A DNA stretch of 64,000 nucleotides from Oxytricha trifallax (taxonomy: Eukaryota; Ciliophora; Spirotrichea; Sporadotrichida; Oxytrichidae), in assembly GCA_000711775.1 (NCBI GenBank), contig ARYC01017104.1, positions 48,023 to 112,022 on the forward strand, given 5' to 3'. The notes below the pieces were generated by a model. The model was not told where the DNA came from. It saw only the letters and a list, made by a program, of their open reading frames with translations, and did no database searches. Numbering within the stretch: the stretch's first letter is position 1; each line of letters opens with the position of its first letter. Position numbers and translations under genes: made by a program. Of the stretch, positions 1-12,119 are shown piece by piece.

Positions 1-2
1 AT

Positions 3-1481
3 AGCTAAAAGTTCAAACCAGTTGATGAAAGATTAGTAATTCTTAATATTTAATAATATTTTAGGGCTCAGGGAAAAACAAGATAAAATGTTTACTAAAA
101 TATTAAAACTATTTATATTCATATAAAACCTTAATTACAAGATAAAACTTAATTTGGGTTTCTAAATGTCCTTATCAATGGATCATAGACTCTTATATTC
201 TTATATAATTATACTTCAAGATAAATTTATTTATAAATTGAACAAGTTTAAAACACATATCAATTCATTTTTACAATTAAATATGTGATAGTACATATAA
301 TATTTAAGATTTATTGCTTCATTAGCCAAACCTCATTAAATTTATTTAGAAGAAAATTTTATGATCTTGGTCAGATGAAAATAATTTGTTTCGAAAAAAG
401 TACTAATAAAACAATGAGAAGGAAAAATTAAATGCATTATCACATATTTTATTGCTTAGAAAAATTGATTTGTGTATTAAATTAGTTCATTTTTTATATA
501 GTTTATATCTTTAAAAAAATGATATAAGAATATAAGAGCCCATTATTCATTGAAAAGGAAATTTAGAACCCATATTTATAGTTATATCAATTGATTAGAA
601 GGTTTACATAAATTTTAATATTTTTTTAATTTGAGGAAAAATTTTAACTTGCCTCGTCTTGGGGCATTGGTTTTATTTTAGTAGGTGGCATACTTAACAA
701 AAATTATTAAGATCAAAAATAGATTTAATAATTTTAAGGACTATAAGTTGATATGAAAAATGATCTATTCAAAAATCTTACACCTGAGAAAAAAGCTAAA
801 TAAAATCTTAAAAATAATCAAAGCCAAAATATTTAGTAAAAAAGTAGTGAAATCGACCATAAGTTATAATTTTTTTAGAAATAAAAATACAATATCATTT
901 TATAATTTAAAAACTATCAAATTATTACTATAAACATTGTTTAATTTACAAACTTTGGGTTTAATGCACTTCCTGCTAAAAGAAACGTATTAAAAATGAA
1001 TGTTTCAAAATAAATAATTAACTAATCAGTTAATTTTATAAAATTTTGTTAATATTTTTGAAATTTAGTAATTTATTGATTAACTTAAAAATAATTTAGA
1101 ATTAGATTATTTTTCTCAATCTTAAATGTAGAGTAATTCTATATATGCTAATTTAAAAGAAATCGTTCCGTATAATACATTTATATTTTTTGGAACTAAT
1201 ATATTTGTTTTGCTTGATTTTTACATATAAACAAATCAGTTCAGAATAGCATGAATTAATCCAGAACTCGGTTTGATATAAAATAAAATATTCAGAGTAA
1301 ATTTTAATTATAATTCTTAAATAATATAAAGTATGATGAAATAGTAATAAGAGATGATTTTTAAAATCCTCGATATGACTAAGATTCGTATTTAAATGAA
1401 TTTGATTATGCATAAGAAAATTCATTAGCAGTTGTCAGAGACTCTATATAATCCTTGGAGGATTAATTTAATCGGAGATGA
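3..1481 (+). CDS. Copy 0: 3'-terminal part of a family membrane-protein gene
   Basis: Only the C-terminal coding segments lie in the window. The first block reads K-F-K-P-V-D-E-R-L and, after removal of the IES at 39-683, continues V-G-G-I-L-N-K-N. Further blocks follow near 687-880, 958-1035 (L-P-A-K-R-N-V-L-K-M-N) and 1228-1296. The last block (from about 1336) ends D-S-I-Q-S-L-E-D-Q-F-N-R-R before TGA at 1479-1481. The same C-terminus, almost word for word, ends copy 3 (26690-26840) and the orphan exon at 29266. TAA/TAG must be read as Gln throughout. The tail is hydrophilic, Gln/Asn-rich and presumably cytosolic. The 5' end lies upstream of the window. Block borders between 880 and 1336 are uncertain because further IESs or an intron (GT near 1297) interrupt the frame. 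Confidence 0.75.
39..683 (+). other. IES with 6-bp pointer TTAGTA, containing an old palindromic MITE
   Basis: TTAGTA occurs at 33-38 and again at 678-683. Removing 39-683 joins the codons for D-E-R-L to V-G-G-I-L-N-K-N in frame, as in copy 3. The interior from about 65 is a degenerate inverted repeat: the arm around 150-215 (TGGGTTTCTAAATGTCC) is mirrored around 520-590. Copy 3 has only 28 bp at this site with the same pointer, so a MITE appears to have inserted into an older short IES. Confidence 0.75.
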
Positions 1482-2039
1482 TCAAACTTTATCATAATTA
1501 CAACAGGTATGAAACATCAAAAACATTAAAGCTCTAAAATCTGATTCAATTTATTTCATAAAAATTAATTTCATAAATTTAGCTTTTTATCAATGATCAT
1601 AAATATTTGCTAATGTAAAGATGGATTTAAACTAGAATTTTAACATATTATTGTAAATTCTTTTCTTGCATTTTATTAATTGATAATCTAAAACGCTTCC
1701 AACAACATTTTTATGAAGTTATTCCACTAACTAATTATTAAAATATAAATTAAAAATTTCTTATTTAAATACTAATTTATAAAATATTTATTCATTCATA
1801 AAATTTATAAAATAATATAAAAGTATGTGAAAATTTGGAGAAATAAAAAATGCAAATTTAAAAGGCAGATAGAGAAAGAGAGGGATTTTAATAAAATTAT
1901 TATGGTAAATGCAGCATTTATTTTTGTGAATTTGGTTTTATGTTTTAGCTAATTTGTTATGTTATTCACAAGGTTCTAAGTCCTATTATTCTCTTCAGAC
2001 AGATTAGACAGCAATTATTTAAACGAGCTTTCATAAATG
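1482..2039. other. AT-rich spacer, no gene seen
   Basis: This spacer is more than 80 percent A+T by eye. I see no open frame longer than background on either strand and no clear repeat border. Confidence 0.5.
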
Positions 2040-2766
2040 AAGTCCTCATTCTGAATCAATAGAAGATTTTAGTCGTCATGTATTTCATCTGGGATTTGCT
2101 TAATCACACCTCCAGCGATTCTGGCAATGAAAATTGAAGAACTCTCACTAATTGCCTTGGTGAATGTTTTAGCAATCTTATCAACGTTGCAAGTGGCAAT
2201 GATTTGAGTCAAAGCATCAGTGATCATTGTGTGAATGAGGAAAACCTTTGCGAGCTGGCTTGGATTCTAGATCTTGAGCAATCATTTGAGTGATTCGTGA
2301 ATTCTTATCATTTCAGCAAGAAAAGCTTAAACTCCTAATAAAGTCGGAATGAGCTAATCGGAAATCGTTGAGTCAACTCCTCTTCTACTAAGTGAAATTC
2401 AATCCTTAGACTAAAGGAAATCGGCAAGGGTTATACAGAATGTGCAGTTTCATTACCGAAATATTTCAATCATCTCGTTTTTATCAATGATATGATTGAA
2501 TGCAAGAATTGGGGTACTCATGGCGTTGTAGCAGTCTGATTCGAGACCTGGAGCAAATTGAACGCTAGTAGGGAACCAGTGATGATAGCAGTCAAATCAT
2601 CACCATTGTTGATGGGTGGCATCACGTCTGGCCAACTTGCATGTTTTTAGTGCTATGATTTCAAAGCTGTGATGAGCAAAAGTGAATCTGTTTGCAATGA
2701 GTTCACGATAGTAAACAGAAACAAGTGCGAGGCTTCCGAGAAGTGCGATAAGATTAGCTAATGATT
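2040..2766 (-). pseudogene. GC-richer coding-like island on the minus strand, broken frames
   Basis: This stretch is clearly less AT-rich than its surroundings and reads as protein on the minus strand in pieces. The piece from about 2760 downward gives L-A-N-L-I-A-L-L-G-S-L-A-L-V. The piece around 2540-2660 gives M-P-P-I-N-N-G-D-D-L-T-A-I-I-T-G-S in another frame. The piece from about 2275 to 2080 gives Q-L-A-K-V-F-L-I-H-T-M-I-T-D-A. Frame changes or TGA separate the pieces, so it is a decayed gene, MDS blocks with undetected IESs, or a germline-limited gene fragment. I do not recognise the family. No similarity to the array genes was seen. Confidence 0.4.
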
Positions 2767-3393
2767 CCTACATTTTTATTTTATTAATCATAATATACTT
2801 GTGTAGATATATTCTAATTTTAATATTTTTTATAAATTTTAAAGCTATCTAATCTGGCACATCTGATCTAAATATAAATTTATTTTAACAACCATCTTAT
2901 TCTAATTAAAATTATTCTTTTATTTATCATTGTGCATTAGCTGAAATTTTTTATTTAAAAAATTATAATATAATTCAAACTTAACTAACCTATAAAGTAT
3001 GAATAAAATCTATATATAGAATATCATAATTCAAATTATTCAATATTAATTGAAAAATATAAAGCTACAAAAATTGTTAAAATTTTACTTTTTATCTACC
3101 TTGGGAGTTATTTCTTTAAAGATTAATAAGTTTTAATAAATAATAAATTTTAGCATTATATTTTTACAATTTATAATAAAAATATTGTAATTCAAATATT
3201 TGATTAAATAAGTATAATTTTTTTTCTTAATAAAATTTAACTTTTAACTTCAAAATATTTGAGTTAAAAGATAAATATTGAAATATTATTGAGATTTATT
3301 TTTAATTTACACTTAATTATAAATATTGAAAATTAAAAATTATGTTAATTATTGTAGTTAAACATTTGAATTTAGGATATTATATTAGTTACA

Positions 3394-3612
3394 GTTAACT
3401 TTATCAAAATCTAATCAATTTGGTACTTGATCGATAGATAAATTGGAGATTTGTTGGCATTTAAAATGGCAGTATTAAATTGTGTCAGTAAGATCGATAT
3501 AATGTAATTTTTGAATATCAACCAAAAATTACAGGAAAATTTAGTTTGATCCAAGAATGCGATATGAAAGTACCGCCAATAAAAAAGTCCTTCTAATAAT
3601 AAATTCATTATT
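3394..3612. repeat. Decayed palindromic MITE, family A
   Basis: The segment begins near CAGTTAACTTTATC and carries GGTACTTGATCGATAGA, the diverged arm of the family seen intact at 8192, 24160 and 25760. The second arm (GCGATATGAAAGTACCGCC onward) is present but degraded. An open frame crossing it on the minus strand is a by-product of the repeat. Confidence 0.5.
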
Positions 3613-4255
3613 TAACAAGTGTCATTTAATCTACATCTAGATAAATTTAAATTTCAAATGATTTTATTTAATTATTTCTTTAATTTCCCTGATAAGATTG
3701 AATTTGTACAATATTAATTTTAAAATGTAAAATTGATAATTAATATTTAGATTAAATATTTAAACTAAGTTCATTATTAATTTTAATTTAAAATTTTACT
3801 TTTCAATGTAATTTAATTCAAATTATGAATAAATATTATAATTATTAAAAGTACGAATATTTTAAATTAAACAACTTTAATAACTTATTAAAGTTAGACA
3901 AATCCATTTTATCCTAATAGTAAGTTATTTAAATAAAATAAAAATTCTATAAATATTTATTTGATTTATAAAGCAGCACTGCTTTGGTCTTTTGAAGGAC
4001 ACTAGGTTTTTGGTATAATAATAAAATGATTTAATCAAACTTATTGAGATAAGTCTATTGTACTCAATTTATTGCCAATGTTCTTAAATCTTTTAAATAT
4101 TGTATTTTATAGTGGTTCTAAAATAAATATAGGATATGCTGATGATTTTTAATTATTAATCCATTTAAGTATTTTTATTTCTTTAAAGATATCAACTTAT
4201 TAATTAAATTTTCAAGTAAAATCGCTGACAATTTTATTGCGAACAATTATTTGAA

Positions 4256-4372
4256 TAAAACCCCAAAACCTCTGAAGTTGTTTAATTGAGTTTTTGATTG
4301 ATTAGATTATACTATTAGTGCATACTTTATAAGTTTTTTAATAGGGTTTATGTGGGGGTTTAATGTTTAATT
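4256..4372. repeat. Solo TBE-like terminal repeat, left end
   Basis: AATAAAACCCCAAAACCTC starts the segment and a G-rich echo (AGGGTTTATGTGGGGGTTTA) follows about 90 bp inside. This is the same arrangement as the terminal repeats of the intact TBE at 50640. No matching right end was found nearby, so this looks like a remnant. Confidence 0.45.
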
Positions 4373-4429
4373 ATGTATGAAGAAATAAATTTGAATTTGA
4401 AAAATTAAATTAAATTAAAAAAAAATAAA

Positions 4430-4612
4430 TTTAGTGGAAGTTAACTGTATGGAAACCTAGACAATTAGTGTCTGATTTAATATGGAATTTTAAATTAACT
4501 GAACTTTGCTATTGGCAGTACTCTTTTTGTCGCATCCTTTAGCGAGATAAATTGAGTTTAATTTTGGAAACCAAATCAACTAAACAAGTCACTCAAAATT
4601 AAAATCGAAATA
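4430..4612. repeat. Half copy of MITE family A
   Basis: GTGGAAGTTAACTG at the left and the inner block GTCGCATCCTTTAGCGAGAT resemble one arm of the 8192-8520 palindrome. The second arm is missing. Confidence 0.45.
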
Positions 4613-4683
4613 TCTTGCTCTAAAATCTTTAATATTTTAATGGTTATTAAGCATAAATATGATATAATATATAAAATTTATAA

Positions 4684-5035
4684 TCCCAGCTTGAATATAT
4701 CAATTTTATCAGAATATATTGCAAAAGTTTATCGAAATTTGCGATTAAAAAAAAAAACATAATTATTAATTTTTAAATTAATTTTTCAGATAATTAATTG
4801 AGTTGCAAGATATCATGTAAAATTTATTAAAAGAACTCAGAATAATTATATTCAATATAATTAATGGTAAATTTTATTTTACATGGAACTTTGATTTCAA
4901 TTAATTACCTAAGATTTGTATTCAAATATAAAATAATTAAAATAATATTTTTTGTAAAATCACAAATATCGTAATAATTTTGCAAAATATTATGATAAAA
5001 TTTATATATTCAAGCTGGCAGTATAAATGTTTTTA
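4684..5035. repeat. Inverted repeat of about 350 bp (MITE-like)
   Basis: CCAGCTTGAATATATCAATT near 4687 is answered by its inverted counterpart AAATTTATATATTCAAGCTGG near 4998-5018. The arms run for roughly 90 bp with mismatches. Confidence 0.5.
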
Positions 5036-5680
5036 TTATATCAAAGTTAGATCTTAAAAAATACCATTTACCTAATAATAGAGATTTATGAAAGGATGAT
5101 ATACTGATAAAAACTCAGAAGTTAAAATATTTCCCCCTTCATATTATTAATCACAGTTAAATATTATTTAATTAAAAATATAATAAGATTATAAAAAAGG
5201 TTTAAGGAAGTAATTGATAATATTGTAAAAAGGAATCACAATATTTAATTTAAATTTATTAATGATAGACTAGTTATTACTAAATAAAGTTGATTTTGTT
5301 TAATTAATAATTTTAGCAAATAATATTTATAAAAATTTAATAATTCAGAATTAATTAAACTAGGATTCAAAAATAATCAATAAATTTCTATAAATTGATA
5401 ATTTTAAAATATCACCTTTTAATTAAAAAAATTTAAGAATTAAATTAAAACCTATAATATCAATGAATTAAAAAATGTAAAATTTTATTTACCATTGAAT
5501 TACTTTGTATTTCTTAATTTATTATATATTAATAACGATTTTACTAAATGCGATCTAATAATCTGAATTTATCTTAACAATGGGAATCTACTGCATCTGG
5601 TATTTTTATATTTTATGCAAATAAAAGTCTCTTATCTTTATTGAATAGATGTAAATCATGTTCATAAACCTGTGACTTTC

Positions 5681-8600
5681 ATGAAAAAATTTAAAACAAT
5701 TGATATGTACGGGCAGCCCTTTAGATTAACTTTTAAAGGTCAAAAGTAATGACATATTTTTTCTAATTTCTTTATACAATATTTGATTAATATTTCAATC
5801 AGGACCTTCAAAACAAAAATTTAATTAAATTTATAAGATTAAATCGGAGCATTTGTGACAGCAATCATTTTAATGTCTGTAATTAGTTTCCTTGCTTATA
5901 AACTTAACATATTATTTGGTAATTTTTTAAGTTATGACATAATTTTTAATTTATTAGGTCGAAGTGATAATAAAACTTCAAGATTTGTAATAAATGAAGC
6001 CTCTATTGATAACCCAGAAATGATAGATGTTTAGTAAGATAAAATTTGATATATACTATTGTAGTAAACTTGGATTTGATATTGCTTTTGGAGGGTATGA
6101 AGATATAGATCCAAAATACGGAGCTGTTAAAGTTGTTAAAACTACAAAAATTAGATAATACAATGAAGTCTCTGGGTAGTTTGGTAAGTTTTATGCCTAA
6201 AATTTTACTCTTTATTAGATCAAATTTTTACAACGCAAGACGTTGAACTAGTAAAGTGTAAATACTCAGATTTCAACTATCCTCGAAAAAATGAATCAGC
6301 TTACCAAGATGTTTCGATTTTGTTGTGTATTAAAGATAAATCTTTCTTGAGAATTGGTGGGGCATGGACTACTAACAGATTAGAGTATCTCGATATTATA
6401 TAAGTATAATAAAAATATTTGCTTGCAGCCATGTCAAAATACAACTATAGTTTAAATGTTTAAGTAAAAGAGTTATATTAATGTTTATTTTACTTCAAAG
6501 AAATGTGCTTCAAAAAAACAATAAGATCAAATAATATTATTCTTTAAAGATGAGTTCTTCAGCATGGTTTAAAATAAAATAATAAAATTTTATTTGGTAG
6601 ACTTCCAGTTAAGATTCGTGAATCAGTATTTTGATTTTGCAGACATGAAAAATCCAGTTAAGAGCTTTATTGAAGACCGTTACTTTATTCCCGTTATTCC
6701 AGATTAACAAAAAGGCATGGATATATTCATAAAGAAAGCCCAAGGCAAACTTTACGATAATTTTATTCCATTTGTTCCACAATATTTGTTAGAGAGACTT
6801 AAAATTGTTTCATTATAAAGGTAAGGTAGGGAAATGTAAAATAATCTTAGTCTAAAAAAAGAGGACTCTTAAAATACAATATAAATAAAAGGTATTTTTT
6901 AATAAAAATGCAAATTTCATAAGAACTGAAGTTTGCTTTAGTTGATAATTTCAGAATGTATACAGCTAGATTAGACTATTATGGCAAATGTTTAGCTAAA
7001 TTTACTTTAAGGATGGATCTCGAGTCTGACCTTTATACCAGATAAGTTTACACAATTTCAGACATGCTCTCTGATTTAGGAGGTATATATAGTTCATTAT
7101 TTGCACTTGGAGCAATTCTCACTTTTTATTATTATAGTTAATTCTAGTTGGAGTTCTTAGTGAGAATCAGTTCTATTATAAGTTAATTAAAGAAGTATAT
7201 CAAGCAAGGCCTTCAAAAACAACAAATATTTCTTAAGATACTAAAAATCAAGTTTAAGGGAATCTAAATAATCCTTCTTAATCACGATCTAAGAATACAA
7301 GAACAACATTTGCTAAAAAATTAAGAAACACATCTCTTAAGTCAGTTGCTGAAGATAGTTAGGGAGATAATGATAACTTTTTTTAAAGCATATAACTAAA
7401 CAGAAATATTGAAAAATGCTATAAAAAAGTGGTCTCTATAAACCCTAATCAAAGCATAATAAACGATTCCAAAGCTCAAACAAAAAAGAATATATTCTTT
7501 CCACAGAGATAAGATGAATTAATATACTATATTTAGCATATTTTTATTTGAAACCATGGTAGATAATACTTTAGATTAAACTGAAAATAGGTTAATGGAG
7601 TCTCCTATCAAGCTTTTTCTAGATAAAAACAATTAATCTTTATTAGGCAGTTAAAATAAACAAAGCAGCTCATTGATTGAAAATTTATTCTAGGAAATAA
7701 ATAACCGTATTAATTTCAAGTTTAGTTTCAAAGAAATTCTTAGGACATCATTTACATACATCAGTAAGAAAACACTAGATGAAAAAAGAAATGAAGATAA
7801 GTATCGAAAAATATTCTTATTTAAAAAAGGTGTTAAGAAAATTAACAACGAGTTTGATGCCATAAGTTTGATGAAACTTATGAAATAAGTAAAACTTCTA
7901 ACCTCTATCATTTTGAATCCAACATAAAAAATTCTATTAGGGTTTTCTAAGAAAAATGTATTAGATTCTGAAAACAGCTAAAATGAATCAGAAGAAGATG
8001 ATGTAAAAATAGTAAAAAGGCTTAAGTCTGAAAACAATTTTATAAAACTAATGGCACTCATTAAGGTTAAAAAGAATCTGTCAGAGTACTTTCACTCGGA
8101 AATATATTTTTTTATTTGGATAGGAAGTTTAAAGCTGTTGATGAAAGATTATCGTAGGAATACATTTGATTTGAAAAATAAATTAAATTTAAATAAATAA
8201 TAATTAAAATTCGTGGCAGTTAACTTTCTGGAAATCTTTACAATATGGTACTTGTTCGATAGAGAATTCAAAATCAGCTAGACTTTACTATTGATGAAAC
8301 CCACTATCGCATCCCTGAAGCGAGATAAATCGACTTTAATTTCGGGTGATTTGTTTAGTTGAATTTAATGCCAAAATTAAAGTCGTGTTATCTCGCTTAA
8401 TGGATGCGATAGTGGGTATCACCAATAGTAAAGTCCAGCTGATTTTGAATTCTCTATTAAACAAGTACCATATTATATAGGTTTCCAGAAAGTTAACTGC
8501 CACTAATTTTAATTATTACAATATTAGATTTAAATATTAGCAGCAACTTTCGTAACCTTTATAAAACTGCCGACGATTGAGAAAATGATCAAATAAAGTT

Positions 8601-10147
8601 ATTAAATAAACAATATGCTTATGAGAATGAAAGTATTGTTCTAACCGAGATACCCCTCCCCAACCTTAACCGAGACACCCCTCCCCATACCCCCCTCCCA
8701 CCCCTACCTATTATAAAATTTATTTATATAATATAATAATTTATAAAATCTTTAAAAATGAGAAATTTCAAAATTATTGATTGAATAATTATTTTTATTT
8801 ATAATAAAAGTTTAATAATTTTAAATATATTTAAAATAATAATAATGATTAATTTTTAAAATTCTCATTTATAAAAGATTTTATAAATTATTATATTATT
8901 AAATTTTAAAATTGCTAGGGTGTGGGGAGGGGGTAAGGGGAGGGGTATCTTGGTTAGAACAAACAATAACCAGTATCAATACGTGCAATACAACAATTAC
9001 TAACACCTCCTTCAACATCAACAATTAGAGTATTAACACTAACCTCTAAACCATTTGAGTAAGGAACATCAACTTAATACATCAGAAAAATTCTAACTGC
9101 CACGAAGTTGGTGTAGCTGTAGTTCAAAGCAGAAGTAGAAATTACCTTAATTTTGTGTTTTATCAATATTATTTAATTAAATTTAATTTATTTTCCCAAA
9201 TCAAATGTATTCCTAAAATAATTAACGGTATCTTAACCAAAAATAATCATGGAGATTAACAATACACTCTTAAGTCTCATAACTAAGCAGACCTTCTCGA
9301 GTCTAAAGATAGAAAGACCCCATTTGTTATAAAAAGCTCTGATGTCCCTTAAATTTCTAAAAATAAAGGCTTATTTGACAAACTTACATTTGGAGAATAA
9401 ATATTTAATGAGACTTCAGGGAAAAATGCTTCAGATTAAAATTAATTCAGATTTTCAGACCCTTAATAAAATAGGAAAAATAAATAAATTCAAAATACTT
9501 AATCTAACTAATATGAAACTAATTATTATGGGGCTATCACGACATAAGATGATATCATTCGTTAAAATTTTATTGCTAAATCTTAGCTAAGAAATAATTA
9601 GGCAAGTAAAGTAACTCGAAAACTTTAGTCACAAAACATAAATGAAGAGTTTTTTAATGAAAGCGACAGTAACACCATAAGATATCCGTTATTTAATAAA
9701 AATGCAAATTTGTTAAGCTATGGCCATAAAGATAGTGATTCAAAACTATAGAGTGAATCTCCATATTTGTCAAATCAAAATTAAGAATATAATTCAAATT
9801 CAAATTTACAAATGACTGAAGAACAGTTGAATGAAGAGATTATTCAAAGAGAATTTGCTTATTTAGAACAATCTCAGGGAATTGAACCTTAAATAGAAAT
9901 TTAAAGTGCTTTATTTAAAGATAACTTGAAAAACATAATGAAACAGAGAAGTAGTTTTAGTAAGGTCAGAAATTCATCATAGAATAACAATAATATTAGC
10001 CCAGAGTAGTATCCTAAAGGAGCTTAATCTTAAATTCCAAAAAATAATGTTACAAAAATGTCTTTAATAATAAAGTCTCAGGATAGTTTCAGCTAAGATT
10101 TACAGATAAATGAATAAGAAAATTTAGATTTAAAATTTTAACAATGA
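5681..10147 (+). CDS. Copy 1: family two-pass membrane protein, IES-interrupted
   Basis: Start ATG 5681 (M-K-K-F-K-T-I-D-M-Y-G-Q-P-F). GT-AG introns lie at 5746-5802, 5919-5957, 6034-6064 and 6184-6218. TM1 is G-A-F-V-T-A-I-I-L-M-S-V, coded near 5845-5910. The loop carries several cysteines and G-G-A-W-T-T-N-R. The V-N-Q-Y-F-D-F segment is near 6620. The D-M-L-S-D-L-G-G-I-Y-S-S motif precedes TM2 near 7060-7145. The cytosolic block K-G-V-K-K-I-N-N-E-F-D is near 7830. The Gln/Asn-rich tail ends at TGA 10145-10147. Between 6820 and 6925 and near 7520-7550 the joints are unresolved. IESs are listed separately; the largest is a composite transposon at 8152-9220. Function is not established for the family. 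The topology (two membrane spans, cysteine loop, G-G before TM2) recalls DEG/ENaC or P2X-type channels, but this is inference only. Confidence 0.8.
6398..6419 (+). other. IES, 22 bp, pointer ATATT
   Basis: ATATT occurs at 6393-6397 and 6415-6419. Removal gives D-I-C-L-Q-P-C, identical to copy 2, which has no insertion here. Copy 4 has a 22-bp IES at the same codon. Confidence 0.8.
6569..6598 (+). other. IES, 30 bp, pointer TGGT
   Basis: TGGT occurs at 6565-6568 and 6595-6598. Removal joins F-F-S-M to V-D-F-Q-L-R-F. Copy 4 has a 33-bp IES with the same pointer at the same place (32812-32844). Confidence 0.8.
7120..7145 (+). other. IES, 26 bp, pointer AATTCT, inside TM2
   Basis: AATTCT occurs at 7114-7119 and 7140-7145. 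Removal gives G-A-I-L-V-G-V-L-S-E-N, matching the uninterrupted copy 5 (G-A-V-I-V-G-I-F-S-E-N). Confidence 0.8.
8101..8120 (+). other. IES, 20 bp, pointer GGA
   Basis: GGA occurs at 8098-8100 and 8118-8120. Without the 20 bp the frame runs Y-F-H-S-D-R-K-F-K-A-V-D-E-R-L. With them it shifts. Copy 4 has 21 bp at the same site with the same pointer. Confidence 0.75.
8192..8520. repeat. Palindromic MITE family A, well preserved
   Basis: The left arm starts GTGGCAGTTAACTTTCTGG and includes TACTTGTTCGATAGAGAATTC. The right arm is its near-perfect reverse complement, ending CAGAAAGTTAACTGCCAC. The centre is near 8350. Relatives lie at 3394, 4430, 24160, 25760 and 27515. Confidence 0.8.
8638..8960. 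repeat. Inverted repeat with C-rich ends (MITE family C)
   Basis: GTTCTAACCGAGATACCCCT at the left end is matched by AGGGGTATCTTGGTTAGAAC at the right. The arms continue through long C-runs and an AT-rich stem. It sits inside the composite element of copy 1. A lone similar end (AACCGAGATACCCCCC) lies near 14849. Confidence 0.75.
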
Positions 10148-10194
10148 ACGAGTATAATTTGCTTTTGAAAATTAAGCACAATTAAAGAATATTA

Positions 10195-10866
10195 AAATAA
10201 TTTCAATTGAGTGGTAGTAAATTTTTCTAAAATAAGACTATATTGTAAAAAGTCAATTTCCTTATCTTAAATTAACTTTAACAGATCAGTATTTAGTTTT
10301 TAATTCTTCAATAAAATTAATGATTGATTAATGAGTTTACTTGGCTAAAGATAAAATGAGAATTATTAAAAATGTTTCTAGCAAACCGTATTTTTCTTAA
10401 TCTGAAAATGGCCTGGGAATTATTGCCAAATAATCTAAATAGTTAAACTTGATGATTAAAATTCGAACATTCCTCTTTTACCAATCTCTCAGCTTTTGAG
10501 TATGCAGTCATTGTATTAGCTTTAGTATCTCAGAAAGTCTGAGAAATCGTTTATATTATTTGCCAACGTATTCTTGATTTTAAATGTAAATTAACCCTCT
10601 TTTACTACCTATCATTAAAAAGCTAAACTTATGACAGATAGCTCATCAATTGCGAAGTAACTTATAATTATAAGATTACTTAAAAAGTAGGGCTTTGAAA
10701 TTTAACTTCGTCCCTCTTTAGTTAGATTTATAAAAAAATTACCATTTCCCTTTAAAAGGCTTAGGGATGATATAAGTTTGGTAGCAATATATGAATTTAT
10801 TCTATATTTAACCAAAATTATTTTTAATGATTTTAATTTATTTTTCCTTTATATCAATTTAGTTTG
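10195..10866 (+). CDS. Unrecognised coding stretch after copy 1
   Basis: Two long frames with TAA/TAG as Gln adjoin. The first gives W-Q-Q-I-F-L-K-Q-D-Y-I-V, then L-T-D-Q-Y-L-V-F-N-S-S, one TGA near 10334, and V-S-S-K-P-Y-F-S-Q-S-E-N-G. The second, from about 10402, gives L-L-P-I-S-Q-L-L-S-M-Q-S and later K-L-P-F-P-F-K-R-L-R-D-D, and ends with TGA near 10864-10866. Composition is richer in GC than the flanks. It may be a further 3' part of copy 1, a separate small gene, or a germline-limited gene. The frame change near 10440 could hide a small IES. I do not recognise a domain. Confidence 0.4.
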
Positions 10867-11258
10867 AAGAACGCTAAAAAGCTTTACTTATTTTTAGACA
10901 TTACCTTCAGGGTCAAAATATCAATTCAAATAATAAATTTTAAATAGAATTATTTGAATTTTAATCCTTAATATTTTATTTAAAGTAAATATTATTTCAA
11001 AAATAAATCATAATTCAATATAAAATTTTATAAAGTACTTCTCAAGATTTTTTTTGAAATATTTAAACTTTCAATTTAATATTTATTTGAATTTTTTATA
11101 AATAAACTATGTTTTAGTAGTAAGAAAATTATTTTTTTTCTGTCTTATATAAGAGTATCGGAATCGAAGAAATATAGACATTTTTTATTAGTAAAAGTTA
11201 AAAGAACTCAGTGATGATAATTTCTGAATGAATAAAATTAGTTTTCCTCATTATAAAC

Positions 11259-11261
11259 ATA

Positions 11262-11318
<57 letters not shown>
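11259..11318. repeat. (ATT)n microsatellite
   Basis: About twenty uninterrupted ATT units lie here. Confidence 0.95.
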
Positions 11319-12119
11319 ATGGTATAAGTTTAAATTCAATATTAGAAAGTTGTTTTAGCTTCGAAAGAAGATTAAGATGAAATAAATAGCTAATTAAGTG
11401 GAATATCAATTCCAAAAAATATTTAATGATAAAAAAAATTGAAATATTTTATAATTAATTGATTAATTTCAGAATTATTTAATAGTTTTACTTCATTTAA
11501 TAAAAATCGCATCTATCATTAATAAAATTATTTTTTAATATAAGGTTTAATGGAATAATAAAAATTAATAAAAGTTGATTTGGGTATGGGGAAGTATCCT
11601 CCTTACTGTATTGTTTATTTTTTAATTTTAATATAATTTTCATATATAATTTATAGAAAAATTATTTAGATTATAATTTTTGAAGTTTTAATCTATCAAA
11701 TCATCTTCTCTGAATTAGTATAGAGATCATTTTTTACTTTTTAATAAAATATATATTGGAGGTGGGAGAAGGTTTGACGGGGAATTTCAGCTAGAACTGA
11801 TATAATGAACCCTTTATATTTATTAAGGACACTTAAAACAATTTTTTATATCTTGATAGAAAACACCAAAATACAAATAGATTTCATAAATATAGAAACC
11901 TGGCCAGACATTTGTTATTAAAGTAATATTGGCTGTCATTTATTCAAAAAGTTATATGTCATTAAATAATTAATTAATAAGTACCCTTATCAAAATATTA
12001 GTCATTAAAGAGATTAACCATGATTTTATTTAATTTTAAATAGTAAAATGAGAATTTTATATTCTTGAATATGAGATGCACTGGCTAAAGATTAGTGTAT
12101 TTAATCTGTTTTTATGAAT

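Larger units (their letters stand above)
8152..9220 (+). mobile_element. Composite nested MITE acting as an IES in copy 1 (TA target)
   Basis: The ends carry TAGGAATACATTTGATTTG near 8155 and its complement CAAATCAAATGTATTCCTA near 9196-9214. TA flanks both sides (8150-8151 and 9219-9220). Removal joins D-E-R-L to I-N-G-I-L-T-K-N in frame. Inside are the family A palindrome (8192-8520) and a GC-richer inverted repeat (8638-8958). An incomplete second family A end (CTGCCACGAAG near 9098) shows nested insertion. Confidence 0.7.

Noticed and set aside
5681..10147. Numerous TAA and TAG codons taken as evidence that all copies are pseudogenes
   Set aside because: They fall at Gln positions conserved between paralogs, while TGA ends the frames, so the code is the ciliate one.
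11259..11318. ATT repeat as a CRISPR-like array or regulatory element
   Set aside because: It is a simple trinucleotide microsatellite without spacers.
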